Of a stretch of 64,000 nt of DNA, positions 32,846 to 45,133 are shown in pieces; position 1 is the first letter of the stretch; each line of letters begins with the position of its first letter. The DNA is from Brachionus manjavacas. Its lineage: Eukaryota; Rotifera; Eurotatoria; Ploima; Brachionidae. A program made the translations under genes and the position numbers. The stretch is taken from NCBI GenBank assembly GCA_019054805.1, contig JAHQIY010000004.1:3100001-3164000 (forward strand), given 5' to 3'. The notes under the pieces were generated by a model, which did not search any database, was not told where the DNA came from, and saw nothing but the letters and a program-made list of their open reading frames with translations.

Positions 32846-33189
32846 AGCTTCTAGCTTTTTCTCCCCAATTCATATATTCGCCTATCAGGTTTTGTTTTAA
32901 GACTGTAATTGATTTCTCAATTAAATTCAATCTGTTCATAATTATTTACTATTTTTTAAATCTGAATTAGACCACTTCTTAATCTTCTTGTAATCAAATT
33001 AGTTAAATTTATCCTTAACAAACTTTGTTGATAAACCAAGTCATAAACTTATGGAATAAACTTTGTTGCTCTTCAGTGAACTCTCTCAAGCTCATTTATG
33101 TCTTTTTCTAAATAAGGAAATCTTCAAGAAATGTTATCAAATTGATGGCTTTTAATTAATCTTACATAAATACATCCAATGACTCACAT

Positions 33190-33297
33190 TCTCGGAGATA
33201 TTCATTTTTTCAACAATTCTTTTTTTTTTCGTAGCGCTTCAGCGTATTCGGCTATATCATTAAATTGGTTTTCTAAAATGCTGGCTGAACTAGACAT
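33190..33297 (-). pseudogene. Unidentified coding remnant 'MSSSASILENQ...' (left IR3 copy)
   Basis: ATG at 33297 opens 'MSSSASILENQFNDIAEYAE' followed by a basic 'LRKKKR'. Downstream toward 32860 the sequence keeps fragments such as 'SNSDLKN' between stops. Mirrored at 53445-53585. No domain is recognised. Confidence 0.35.
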
Positions 33298-33638
33298 TTT
33301 ATTTTATTTTCCATTGTTTTTTTGATGATGATGATAAACGTCTTTATTTAAATAAATAAATAAATAAATATTGGCTCGAGCTTTCGCTCCTTTGCCAAGC
33401 TTAAATAAAATGTTTCAAAAAACAAAAATAAGAAACATAAAATAAAATTATTATCTCATAAGTTTTTTTTTTTTTTTTTTGAACCAAACCGAATCAAACC
33501 GACTCAAGACGAACTAAGAGTTTTTTTTAATTACAAAACAAGAAAAGAACTGAAAAAATAAAATAGAAGTGAAAAAAAGAAATAAAAAATATATGACAAA
33601 TTAGGCAATATTTCTTTTAGTTATTTTTTCTTTTACTG

Positions 33639-36265
33639 CTACACTTTTAGGTTACCAAGAAAATTATCGAATTTAAGTTTATTTATTCTACCTCTTTTGA
33701 ATAGTTTGTATTCGTTTATTAAATCATTTATTAATGGATTTTTATTCTGAATCGAATCGCTTGAGTAATTTTCATTTAGTTCCCTATATCTATCCTCTAG
33801 AACTTTAATGCCTGCTATTCTATGAATGTTTTGAGTGTTTTCCCGATAATTTAGCTTAAAAATTACCTTAATAGCACAATTTTGAATTCTCTGTAAATTT
33901 TTTAGATTTGTTGCAGACAATCTTGGTAAAATTACCGAAAAATAGTCTAGAACCGATCGTACAAGAGCAGAGTAGATTTGTTTTAAGGTATTTTTAGACA
34001 ATTTCCAGGATTTATGTGAAAGAATTTTCAAGCAATTAAGTCGCTGCTGGCAATTTTTTTTAAGAAATTCTACCTGATTTTTGAAACTCAAACTATGATC
34101 GAATCTTATACCAAAAAAACAAATGTTAACTGAAGGCGTTAGGTCTCTATTTAACATTTTAAACTTCAATTTTTTGGTCAGATTTTTCTTCGTACTTGAA
34201 AAAATTATATAATTGCATTTTTCTGCTGCCATACTTAAGCGCCACTGTTCTATGTTCCTAATATAACCATTTATCATTTTTTGAATGTTATTGTACTTAT
34301 TAAAGATAAAATAAGACACTAGATCGTCCGCAAAAAGTAGCGAATAACTTTTGTTTTTATTATATTTAGTTGGTATGTCATTTATATAAATTGAAAAAAA
34401 TAAAGGACTTAACACTGCTCCTTGTGGAACTCCTGCTTTTATATCGTAAAGTTTTGATTGTGTATTTCCAATATTAACGAAAAATTTCCTATTTTCTAAA
34501 AATGCTCTTAACCATAAAATAAGATCAATCGGTTTCTTCATTTTGATCATTTTATAAAGAAGACCTTTATGCCAGACCTTGTCGAATGCTGCCTGAATAT
34601 CGTAAAAAATGGCACAAACTTTCTTTTTTCTTTCGAATGTTTCAATTGTTTTTTGTATAAAATGAAATAAATTATCCCTAGTTTGTCTATGCTTCCTAAA
34701 CCCTGATTGTTGTTTAATTATCAGCTCATTTTCTTCAATAAACGTGTTTAACCTTTTTAAGACAAGTCTTTCCGGCAATTTACCTAGACAACTTGTGACA
34801 CTAACTGGTCTATATTCTTTAGGACTTGAGCTATTTGCTTTTTTTTTGGGGATCATGCTTATTCTTGCAATTTTCCACGCGTTAGGCAACGCATTTGTTC
34901 TCGCAGACAAATTTAACAATTCCAGAATTAGTTTTCTAAAATCATCAGAAGAGTTTATTAAGTATAAATTATGGATATTATCGGGACCTGGTGCTGAACT
35001 TATATTTAATTTATTTATTGCTTGCTCTAACTCAGATATTTTAAAGCTAGCTTCGTTACTTCTCTCCCTTGTCAAATAATTAGCTACCTCCTCTTCTACC
35101 TTTTCCTTATGTTTGTTATCATAATTGTTTAAGTTTTTGTCCTAAAAGTTTCTTCCAATAGCTTACCAAAAAGCTCAACTTTTTCCATCTCTGTATTATA
35201 CTCTTTGCAATCATAGGTAAATTTAGGAAATTGAAAATTCTTTGATGAACTAATTTTGTAAAAAGGTTAAAACGTGCTTTATTTTCTAGATTGTTGTGTT
35301 TTTTAAGACGATTTTTTGCCTTATGTTTTTCATCAATTAATATAGTATGGCAATGTTTTTTTAAAATTTCTAGTTTTAAAGGTAGGAATTGAATTTGTCG
35401 CAGCATAAACAAGGCTTTCCGTTATAAACTGGTTAAATTTTTCTAAATTATTTTTAATTTCATTTGGGACTTCTTTTGGTAGATGCCCTCTAAACTTATC
35501 CCACTCGGCCTTATTAAGATCCAACTTTTTTAAATTATAAATATTTTTTTCATATAAATCAAATTCAAATTTGAGTTTTAGTAAAACAGGATAGTGGTCA
35601 CTGCCCATATCATGTTTTTTTAGACTTGAAAATTCAACTTTTTTGCTGTAAAAAGAAGGTGAAGCAATAAAAAGATCTAAAATATCCTCTTTTTGTGTTG
35701 TAAAACGACAGTGAGTTGGAGATTTATCATTTAAAACACAGAAATTCTTATTTAATAAAATTTTGTCTAAAAAAAAACCATTTGGGTATTTTTCTACGCA
35801 ATTTAGAGCTTTACTTTTGGAATTTAAATCACCTGCTAAAACAAAATCTACTTTACTTTCATACAATTTTTCGAAAAATTCTTTTTTTGGTTCGGTGTTT
35901 GGAGGGTTGTAATACGAAAATACTAAAAAATTTGAGTTTTTTAAGTTAATTTTTAGACATAATAACTCTAATTCGAACGAATCATATTCTTTTTCTAGAC
36001 TATAGTTGATATTTTCCTTAATTAAAAAAGCTACCCCTTCACCTTGTCCATTCTTTCTTTTTACATGTTCGATTTTATACCTTTCAAGTTTATGAATAGC
36101 AAAAAGTTTTCTAAATGATACATCATTGCATTTTGTTTCATTAATTGCTACTAATTCAGGCGAGTAAAGTTCTAAAAAAGATAAAAATTCACATATTTTG
36201 TTATTTATAGAGTTAGGATTCCAATGTAAAAACTTAAAACAATTCTCATCTTTTTCTTTATCCAT
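33639..36265 (-). pseudogene. LINE-C ORF2: endonuclease and reverse transcriptase
   Basis: ATG at 36265 starts the APE endonuclease ('LHWNPNSINNK', 'VAINETKC', 'LAGDLNSKSK', 'GSDHYPVLL'). The reverse transcriptase at 35075-33639 is intact over 478 residues: 'APGPDNIHN', 'YRPVSVTSCLGKL', 'DIQAAFDKVWHKG', 'AGVPQGAVLSPLFF' and catalytic 'LLFADDL', then the thumb and C-terminal tail. Frameshifts between about 35400 and 35075 separate the two domains. It lies 75 bases after ORF1. Confidence 0.88.
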
Positions 36266-36340
36266 TAATTACATTATTTAATGATTGATTTCCCCATAGC
36301 TTAGAGCAGTACCCCGAAAAAACATCTAAAGAAAAATTAC

Positions 36341-37593
36341 CTAATTTATGATGAGTAAATCGTTCATGAATTTTTGAGCAAATAATTGTTTGTTCGCTTT
36401 GTTAGATGGAGTTACCATTCTTATAACATCTGTGACAAAATGACCTACGATTACATTATTACTTTCCATTATTTTGTTAAACTCGTTCACTTTATTATTC
36501 AGCTGCACTATTTTATTGCTTAAATCACTCAATGTTCCTCTTAGTACAGCTACTTTCGTCTGAAGTTCCTCAACCTTATATAACCGTTTATCAATTGACT
36601 CTACTGTATTTTTCATTTCCAGCAATTTAACTATGTTTTGGCCCATTTCACGCATACAGCCATCGTTATTACTTGAAGGCTTGGCTACATACACTGCATT
36701 TGAGTACATTGCACTCTCATTTCGATAAAATCCGCTGGGCGCGTCTTGTAAGTTTGAAGCTTGTTTATTATTATTAATGTTATTGACCAATTGAGCGAAT
36801 GATCTCTTAACAGCGTCTTTATAACTAGGACATCCTCTGTAATAAGCAGAATGTTTTCCACCACAGTTTACACATTCGAGTTGACTTGTACACTCGCCCG
36901 TATGAGCTTGTTTTTTACATTTAGCGCATGATTTGTTCAATTCTTTACAGCTGAGAATTGTATGGTTGAATTTATGACAGTTAAGGCATCTTTTCGGTGG
37001 TTTTTCACATTCTTTAACTGGATATTTTGTGTATCCCAACCCCATCCAGCCGCTCGTGACTATTTCTTCAAATACACTCACATCATCTAAAATAATCTTG
37101 CAAACTTTTATTTCCCTTCCATTGCGCTTAAACGGTATAACCTTAACCATCCCATATTTTTCTTTATCTTCTTGTTCAATTTCACTGCCTGCTATGTTCC
37201 TGACAATAACACTATACTGCTACGCTACACCAATGTATCCTTCGAACACCTTTTCATCACTTAGCATAACCGTTTTATGCTCCTCTTTTTCAGGGTAGAT
37301 CATTAAATTACCATTGGCCGTTGGTTTAACTTTTATATCATCTGGCCTGATTCCAAGTTTCGCTAAATTTTCTCTTAAATATTTGTTCAAATTCAATGAA
37401 TTCCCAAGTATTTTAATGTCAAGTCTACGAATAAGAACTGCCGCTAATTCTGAGTAATGCTTTTGTTTGCTTTTTTGCTGGACACCTGACGGTGAGTCAA
37501 ATGATTTGCACCCCTTTTCTGCCGATTATCTTGACTCTCTAGCATGGGAAACTCGTTGTCATGATGGACTTGAGGAATATTTTCATCCTCCAT
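36341..37593 (-). pseudogene. LINE-C ORF1: gag-like RNA-binding protein
   Basis: ATG at 37593 ('MEDENIPQVHHDNEFPMLES'). A frameshift near 37455 and one TAG near 37220 break the frame; the last 269 residues are intact. An RRM-like region ('LDIKILGNSLNLNKYLREN' ...) is followed by three CCHC-type knuckles: 'CLNCHKFNHTILSC', 'CAKCKKQAHTGEC' and 'CVNCGGKHSAYYRGC'. A coiled-coil-like C terminus follows. This layout is normal for Jockey/CR1-type LINE ORF1 proteins, which coat the element RNA. Confidence 0.8.
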
Positions 37594-37827
37594 TATTTCC
37601 GCAAGAAAATAATTTATGTTAATTTGTTTTTTTAAAAAAATTTTGCTTATTAATAGATCCAAAAATTTATTAATTAAAGAAAATTTAATTAAAAAGTGTC
37701 AAAGATAAAAAATTGTGGTACTTTGTTTTAAATTAGGATTCAATTTTTAATAAAAAATTGAAGTTTTAATCAAATAAGTGTCAATAAATAAAAATTAGTG
37801 TTCTTTTATTTAATTTGGTGTCAGATT

Positions 37828-40020
37828 AAATTTGAGTTTTTTAAAACAGTTAATAAAAAATGTAGAAACTACATTTTAGGTGGTGATCTTAACGCCAGAA
37901 CAAGGAAAATAGGCTGCGTAGGGGAAAATGAAAACGTCATAATGTTGAAAAGAATAATCAATGAGTTAGACTTTTCAGTAATAAATTATAAGCGTCCTCC
38001 TTTTAATATTTTTAATAAGAATTACTTTGAAATCCTTGATCTTTTTTTAGTTTCATCTTCATTAATTGACAAAATTACCGACTTTTGTGTCCTAAATAGT
38101 CAAGACATGACTAGTGACCATTTCCCAATCGAAGCATCGATTTCTATGGGCTATCAATTAAAAAATAAATCAGCAGCTAAAAAGTTTAACTATAAGAAAG
38201 CAAACTGGCAATTATTCAGCGAGATTTTAAATTCTCAAATAGTGAATATCACTGAAAGTTCCCTCACAATAAATCAACTAAATGATAAAATTACAGAAAA
38301 AATTATTTCTGATTCGCATAAAAGCATTCCATATCTTTCACAGAAAATCTACAAAACGAGTCTTCCACCGAACATTGTTAATTTGATCAAAGATCGTAGG
38401 AAATTAAGAAGAAACTTTCAGAAAACCCCCTGTCAAAATCTCAAGAAAAAATTTAATCAACTTACATTTGAGTTAAAGGTCTCTTTAAAAAAATTCTGTA
38501 ATCAAAATTGGTTTGATTTTATTGAGAAAATGGGAAAAAACTTATTGACAAGTAGAACTTTTTGGAAAAAAGTAAATAAATTTAGAACAAAAAAAGGAAT
38601 AAATTTAATTCCTAAATTGATTTTAAATGGAAAGGAATTCAAAACTAATGAAGAAAAGGGAAAATCCTTTGGAGAACTCCTATCTTCAATATTTAGTCCT
38701 AATTCTGATTTAATAGATCTTGGTAAAGATTCGAAATCCTAAATTCTTACTCTGATTTCCTTAGAAACAATAATCAGTGTAATTTTAATGATCCAATTTG
38801 CATAAATGAATTAATTATGGCTCTAAAAAGATTGAAAAATGAAGCGGGATCAGCACCTGACCAAATTCATAATTTAATGATTAATAGAAATAATAGAACT
38901 TTTTAATTTATCTGTTCGAGATCGTACAGTCCCTAAAGCATGGAAAACATCTAACATTACTATGATTAAAAAAAAGCCTCTTCTTTACAAGATCCTTTAA
39001 ATTATAGACCAATAAGTATAACGAGTTGTTTAGGAAAGCTCCTGGAACGCAAAGTATTTTCAAGATTATACAATTATTTGGAACAAAATTCACTCCTTAT
39101 CCAGGAGCAATCTGGATTTAGGAAACACCGGCGAACATCAGATAATCTTTTCATTTTAATTCAAAAAATTGTGGAATCATTTAATAGAAAAAAAAGAGTT
39201 TGTGGCCTTTTTTTTGATATTTCTAAAGCCTTTGATAGGGTTTGGCATGAAGGTTTACTTATTAAATTGATTAAAATGAATCCACCTCATTACTTGACTA
39301 ACTGGATTAGATCCTTTTTAGATAGTAGGACATTTAAGGTAAATGTGAATGATCATCTGAGCGACGAATATCAAATAACTGCAGGTGTTCCTCAAGGCTC
39401 AGGTAAGGTAATTAGTCCTCTTTTATTTAGTATATATATTATTGACATCCCAAAAACAAAAAAAACAAATAACAAATACTCTCTATTTTCGCAGATGATC
39501 TAGTTACATTCTTCATTTATAACAAAAAGGGGAAAATGAAGATATCAGTTGAGAAAAGTCGTGTTCAGTAATCTTCTCTAGATAAAAAAAGAGATTGATA
39601 ATTAACTAAAAAATTTATGGACACAGAATAGTGAGCCAAAAAGAAATCAAGTTTCTTGGTATTAAATTTGATTCTAAGCTAAACTTTAATATACTAGTAG
39701 ACGAAATTAAAGAATGCTGCAACAAAAGGCTAAATATTATTAAGATTTTGTCAAATAAAAAATGGGGTCTTACTCAAAACACACTAGGAAATTTATTTAA
39801 ATCGTTATTCGGATCAATTTTAGACTATTCTTTTCCTTGCTTGAATTTATTTTCAGAAAAAAAATATCAAAAAACTACAAGCAATTCAGAACACAGCAGT
39901 AAGATCTATCCTTAACTTAAAATATGATTCTCCCTCCAACATCTTGCAACAAGGAGCTTTTAATAAACTTAAATTACTAACAATCTCAAATCGGCTTTTT
40001 GAGTTGAGTGAGAGATATGT
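37828..40020 (+). pseudogene. LINE-A ORF2 copy in IR3 left arm
   Basis: Starts inside the endonuclease ('GGDLNARTRKIGCV'), open to 38742, then shifted. The reverse transcriptase resumes at 39078 ('EQSGFRKHRRTSD', 'DISKAFDRVWHEG', PQGS followed by the inserted Gly-Lys). The catalytic loop is frame-shifted near 39485, and a 3' deletion removes part of the thumb. It runs without a break into an LINE-A2 endonuclease at about 40020. Confidence 0.85.
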
Positions 40021-42590
40021 TGCTAATCAGTCTTTTTCAAAAAACAAGTTAGTAATTACACACTGGAATTGTTTTCATTTACCTAGTAGGATTCAACTTT
40101 TAGAGGAATTCTTAGCTCAAAATTGTCCTGACATTGTGCTCCTAAATGAAATAAAAGTAAATCCGAGCGAAATTAATTTCTACTTTAATTTTAAAAATTA
40201 GTAAAGGCTCGAAATAGACATGGTGGAGGAATAGCTATTTCTGAAAAAGAAGGAATTGAATTTAAACAAGATTTTTCATTTGATAGATTTTCTACAGAAC
40301 TTCTTTGTATAAAGATAAGCTTAAAAAATACACAATTTTTTGTTATTAGTCTTTACAATCCACCAAATATTGAACTTTCTTTTGAACTTTTCCTAGACAT
40401 CTCAAGGAAATGTGGAAAATTTTTAATAGGGGGTGATCTGAATGCGAAAACTAAAAGTTTAGGTTGTTCTAGTGAAAATGAAAATGGCATTACCTTAGAG
40501 AAAATTATTAACAAGCTAAACCTCTCTGTAATTAATGATAAAACACCAACATATAATAAATTTAAGTCAGATTATTATGAAATCCTAGATATTTTTTTAA
40601 AACCATCCTCACTCTCTGAAAGAGTTGTTGACTTTAAAGTTCTGATCGATCTTGATATGTTGAGTGATCATTTTCCCATTCAGGCAGATATCTCAGTTGA
40701 ACATTTGATTACAATTAATTCCTGTAATTCTAATTTTAATTTTAAAAAAGCAAATTGGAATCTCAACTTAAAAGCAAAAAAGCAAATTGGCAATAGAAAT
40801 GTTCAACTGAGATATCTGCCTGAATGGGAAAATGATCACTCAACATATCAAGATCGATCAGAACTTTAAAGTCAACAACTCTTTCAGAGAGTGATTAGTT
40901 GAGTGATCATTTTCCCATTCAGGCAGATATCTCAGTTGAACATTTGATTACAATTAATTCCTGTAATTCTAATTTTAATTTTAAAAAAGCAAATTGGCAT
41001 CTCTACCAAGATTTACTTAAGTCTTCTGGTCATAATAATTATTATACGGAAAATATTGACGAACTAAATGAACGGATCTCAAAAAATATCATTAATGCTG
41101 CTCAAAAAAGAGTCCCCTTCCACTCTAAAAGGCTTTTTAAATCTAGCTTACCAAAAAATATAGTAAAATTAATTAAGGAAAGGAGAAAAGTAAGAAGGCT
41201 TTTCCAAAAATCTAGATGTCTTTCTCTAAAGGTAGTCGTTAATAAGCTTACATCTGAGCTACGTCACAGTCTAAAAGAATTTTGGAACCAAAACTGGCTC
41301 GAATTCATAAATAAAACAGGAAAAAATCCGCTGTCAAGTAGGCCTTTTTGGAGAAAAATTAATAAGCTCAGATCAAAGAAATGCACAAGACAAATTCCAT
41401 CACTTTTTAAAGACGGTAAAGAATTTAATACGGATATAGATAAAGGAAAAATCTTTGGAGATCTGTTAGCCGCTACTTTTAGTACTCACCTCGATTTCGC
41501 CGAATCAGAGGATAATTGTCAAATATCACATGAGGTAAGAGATTTCCTAAAAAATAAGGTACAAAACAATTTAAACGAGCCTATCACTCTTTTAGAAATT
41601 AAAAATGCCTTAAAAAATCTAAAAGAACTGGCAGGGTGTGGTCTAGATCGTATTCACAATCTGATGTTAAAAAACTTACCCACAGTGACTCTAATTGAAA
41701 TAAGTCAACTCTTTAACATGAGTTTGGAACTAGGCCAAGGAATTCCTGGAAAATAGCAACCATAACAATGATCCCTAAGAAATCTTCTCCTACTCAAGAC
41801 CCAAATAACTATCGTCCAATTAGTATGACAAGTTGTCTTGGAAAGTTACTTGAACGTATTATTTACGCCAGAATATATAATTTTCTTGAGAACAATAAAT
41901 TACTCATAAATGAGCAATCAGGATTTAGAAAACATAGACGCACTGCGGATAATCTTTACTTTCTTATTCAAAAAATTGTAGAGTCTTTTAATAGAAAGAA
42001 AAAAGTATGTTGTCTTTATTTTGACATTTCTAAAGCTTTTGATAGAGTTTGGAACAATGGACTAATTTACAAGCTAATTAAAATTGACCTTCCTCCTTAT
42101 ATTATTTATTGGATAAGATCATTTCTGCACTTAAGATCTTTTAGAGTAAATGTAAATGGTCATCTAAGTGATCAATACCCTATTAAAGCAGGAGTCCCAC
42201 AAGGGTCGGTAATCAGTCCACTTCTTTTTAGCATTTTTATAAATGACATACCAAAAAGGAACAAAACAAACTGCCAGTACTCTCTTCTTTTTGCAGATGA
42301 TTTGGCTACTTTTTTTATTTTCAAAAAGATAGGAAATCTTCAAAACGTGATTAATAAGTACCTAAACGAAATTGAAAAATGGCTAAAACTACATATCAAA
42401 AAAAATAAAAGCTGTAACACATGTGACAATCTATTCCAATTCATGTCTTCTTAACTTTAATTTATTTATCTTATTTTACTTTATTATTATTTTATTTTTT
42501 TATCTCATTTTATTAACTTTAATTTTATTTTTTTTTTTTTTTTTAATTTATTCTGAAGGAGCTCTAGCTCGGTACAGAAAACAAATAAAT
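40021..42590 (+). pseudogene. LINE subfamily A2: endonuclease, reverse transcriptase and 3' end
   Basis: The endonuclease starts at 'THWNCFHLPSRIQLL' and is broken by a TAA at 40199-40201 and a micro-rearrangement at 40610-40990. A long linker frame (40899-41756) and the reverse transcriptase (41768-42454) are well preserved: 'DISKAFDRVWNNG', 'AGVPQGSVISPLLF', 'LLFADDL'. A deletion after 'NEIEKWLK' joins it to the 3' UTR, which ends in the hairpin GAGCTCTAGCTC near 42560 and an AAATAAATAA tail. Confidence 0.85.
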
Positions 42591-42675
42591 AAAATAAATA
42601 ACAATGATATAAATATCATTGATATAAAACTATGTTTATTAACAAAAAAATTAAACTAAACTAAACAAAAAAATC

Positions 42676-43805
42676 ATGACTGAATCAAGTAGCATTGAAT
42701 TCGTCCAACCATTGGCAAATAATAATGAAGAATCATTGTTGAATGCCAAAGGTTTCGAACAAATAGAGAATAAAAAGAGGGAAAAAAAAGGTTTATGAGC
42801 AATTTTGCGTTTTTAATAATTTTGAGGCTGCGGATCGTGCTTTATTATCCGTTTTTGATAATCAAAAATGGAGAAAAGGTGATCTAAAGCAAAATAAACG
42901 GTTTAATGACTGTCACACACTTGGAAAAAAACAGAAATGTCCTGTCCGAATGTATCTGGACATGCATGACGATTCCCAATTGTGTACAGCCTACATGTCA
43001 ACCGACCAATACAACCACAAGGATAGAATGGAACTCGAATGCGAAAATGATCGATTAACCCAAAAAGTTAAAACAGAGATTATTCGAATTTATGAAAACG
43101 AAACACAATCAACAAATTTGATTTTAGAAAAGCTTTCAGAAAAAAATATGAAATCGAATCCAGTTCAAATTTACAATCTCTTGCATCGATACAAAACAGA
43201 AACGTATGGCTCACGTAATATGACACTTAATGAAATCAAAGATTGGTGCTCAAATCATCAAAACTTGCCTGAAGATGAAGATGAAGTGTACGTCGCAAAC
43301 TCTGAATTTGAAGCTGGACTATTCTGTGCTGAAACTTTGAGGATATTTTTCACCACAAAAGGATTGTTCAAGTTGGCTCAAGGTGTAAAGCGTCTGTGTG
43401 TTGATGCTACTTACAAAATTCATTGGCAGGGTTTTCTGTTGATACTTGTTGGGACGACTGACTGAAAGGGAAAAAATTACATCCGTTTGGAGCATGTTTA
43501 TGTACGGAGTTTACGGCGATGAATTGGACCCTAATGCATTGATTGGAGATGCTGCAGCTGCAATTACTAATGGTTTTGAGCAAGTGTTTCCAGACAAAGC
43601 TTATCAGCGTATTGTATGTTGGGCACATGTTATTCGCAATATTGACACTCGATTGAAGCTTTTTAAAGACCAACTCATACGTGCAATGATTCGAAATGAT
43701 ATTTTGGACATTCAAGTAACAGCAGAACGTCACAACTTACTTTTTTTTTACAACAAAACAAAATTAGATATGCAATTAAAAAATTTAGATACTTGGATAA
43801 AATAA
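42676..43805 (+). pseudogene. MULE transposase remnant, copy 1
   Basis: Mutator-like transposases use a DDE core and a C-terminal SWIM finger. ATG at 42676; a frameshift near 42790 leads to a FLYWCH/WRKY-like finger ('CHTLGKKQKCPVRMYLDMHD' ... 'NH'). The DDE region follows: 'CVDATYKIHWQGF' (first Asp), 'VGTTD' then TGA, a ~30-residue deletion, 'LIGDAAAAITNGFEQVF' (second Asp) and 'CWAHVIRNID'. The third acidic residue and the SWIM finger are missing. Dead. Confidence 0.78.
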
Positions 43806-44031
43806 TTAGATACTAAAAAAAAAATTTATTCACTATATTTAGATAGCTTATTATTTACATACAATAAAAAAAGAATTAGATACAATGAAAAAATAACAGT
43901 CCTAAAAAATTAACTAAAAAAATTTCTATGAATGCTTTTAGGTTCGGAAAAATAATTTTCTTAATAAAGCAAAAACCAAATAATATGTTCAAAAAACCAA
44001 ACATTGTAAAATGACCTTCTATGAAAGCATC
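43806..44031. other. AT-rich gap
   Basis: Nothing recognised. Confidence 0.4.
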
Positions 44032-44296
44032 AGAGTTGTTTAAAAGTCAAAAGTCTCAAGCCAAGTCCAAGTCCGAAATTTTTTTTTAATTTTCTTTCAA
44101 AAGTCCAAGTTCAGGCTTTAAAATTTTGAATATTGCGAAGACATTTATGCTAAAATTGCAAAAAAATTCTGATATTTGGCAAAACTTTGGCATCAGACAA
44201 CCCAAGATTATATAAATTTTTTGATATGAAGCCTGATCTAGCAAATTTAAAAAAAAATTTGGCCTCGGACTTTTTTTGGGACTTTTAAACAACTCT
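44032..44296. mobile_element. MITE with 17-base terminal inverted repeats
   Basis: AGAGTTGTTTAAAAGTC at 44032-44048 is the exact reverse complement of 44280-44296. It is 265 bases long and non-coding. The target duplication is not clear, so the superfamily is open. Confidence 0.75.
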
Positions 44297-44399
44297 AGAA
44301 ATTTTTCAAAAAATAACTATTGCATAAACTAATTCATGAAAAACATCTGAAATTGTAATGAATAAAGCCTAAAATTAATGAATTATTTTGTTATTTAGG

Positions 44400-44870
44400 A
44401 AAAATGGAGTTGGGTAGTCAAAATGACTTGATTCGATACCTTCTTTTGGACAGAACTAAATCGTTCTATTCCATTGTTTGTCAGACTGGTGGAAGAATAC
44501 AAAAAAGGGAGCAATGGAGTTAATTTTTTAGTTTAAAAAAAAATAAAATTTAACTAATGAATAAGAATAAGAAAATTAGATAATTTCTATTCTTGAGGCA
44601 ATGTGCATAGATGTTTACAGAAATCTTGGACACTAATGAAAAGTATTTGTTAAGAAAAATTATTGAATGATAAAAAAATCAAAAATAAATTAATTTTTAT
44701 GTAAGAAATGAAAATGTTTAAAAATTCAGCTCTCAATAAAAATAATTTGTAATAAATCAATAAAAATTTTTAATTGGATTCAATTATTTATTAATTAAAG
44801 TTTAAAATAACTATTATTTTTATTTTGTATCCAATCTCAGCAATATAATTATTAATTATATTTTTTATTT
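44400..44870. repeat. Scrambled LINE-A and LINE-B-flank remnants
   Basis: 44404-44445 is LINE-A tail sequence in minus orientation, directly abutting plus-oriented LINE-A tail at 44455-44510, a small inverted junction. 44580-44720 is a diverged copy of the unique flank at 24790-24920. This marks the ragged upstream edge of the nanos copy 4 block. Confidence 0.55.
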
Positions 44871-45048
44871 ATTTATAAAATAATTAAATTTAACTTTAAA
44901 AAAAATAAAGTTCAAAAAGACAATTTATTTTTACCGAAACAAAACATTGAATTTCCTGTTCTAAAAGGTACGCTTATTTTAATCTTTGATTTTAAATCTG
45001 AAGAGTGTACAAAATTCACACCTAGTTATCTGTTCTAATTAATTGCCT

Positions 45049-45062
45049 GAGTATTTATACTC
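45049..45062 (+). promoter_or_regulatory. Palindromic TATA-like element, nanos copy 4
   Basis: GAGTATTTATACTC, 72 bases before the ATG, in the shared upstream block that begins near 44865. Confidence 0.5.
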
Positions 45063-45133
45063 TTGAATTGCTGAGATTGAATAAAATCAAAAATTAATTT
45101 AATTAACTTGAATAAAATAAAACAAATTGAGCA

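Larger units (their letters stand above)
28752..32846. repeat. Palindrome IR2, right arm (~4.09 kb)
   Basis: Mirror of 21905-25996, differing in length by about 3 bases. Its outer end (32846) lies only six bases from the start of IR3 (32853). Confidence 0.92.
33324..37623 (-). mobile_element. LINE family C, full length, with 10-base target duplication
   Basis: A 4.3-kb insertion flanked by TTGTTTTTTT at 33314-33323 and 37624-37633. The other IR3 arm keeps the empty site near 53408-53430. The 3' end (low coordinates) has the hairpin GAGC-GAAA-GCTC (33378-33389 on the minus strand), an ATTT-repeat tail and terminal ATC repeats. It encodes ORF1 then ORF2, both with a few lesions, so it inserted after IR3 formed and is fairly recent. 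Confidence 0.88.
32853..40691. repeat. Inverted duplication IR3, left arm
   Basis: Reverse complement of 50377-53895 once the LINE-C insertion (33324-37623 plus its target duplication) is removed; each arm is then about 3.52 kb. It carries an unknown coding remnant, an AT-rich flank, a LINE-A copy and a LINE-A2 endonuclease. The arms are more diverged than in IR2, so IR3 is older. Confidence 0.87.
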
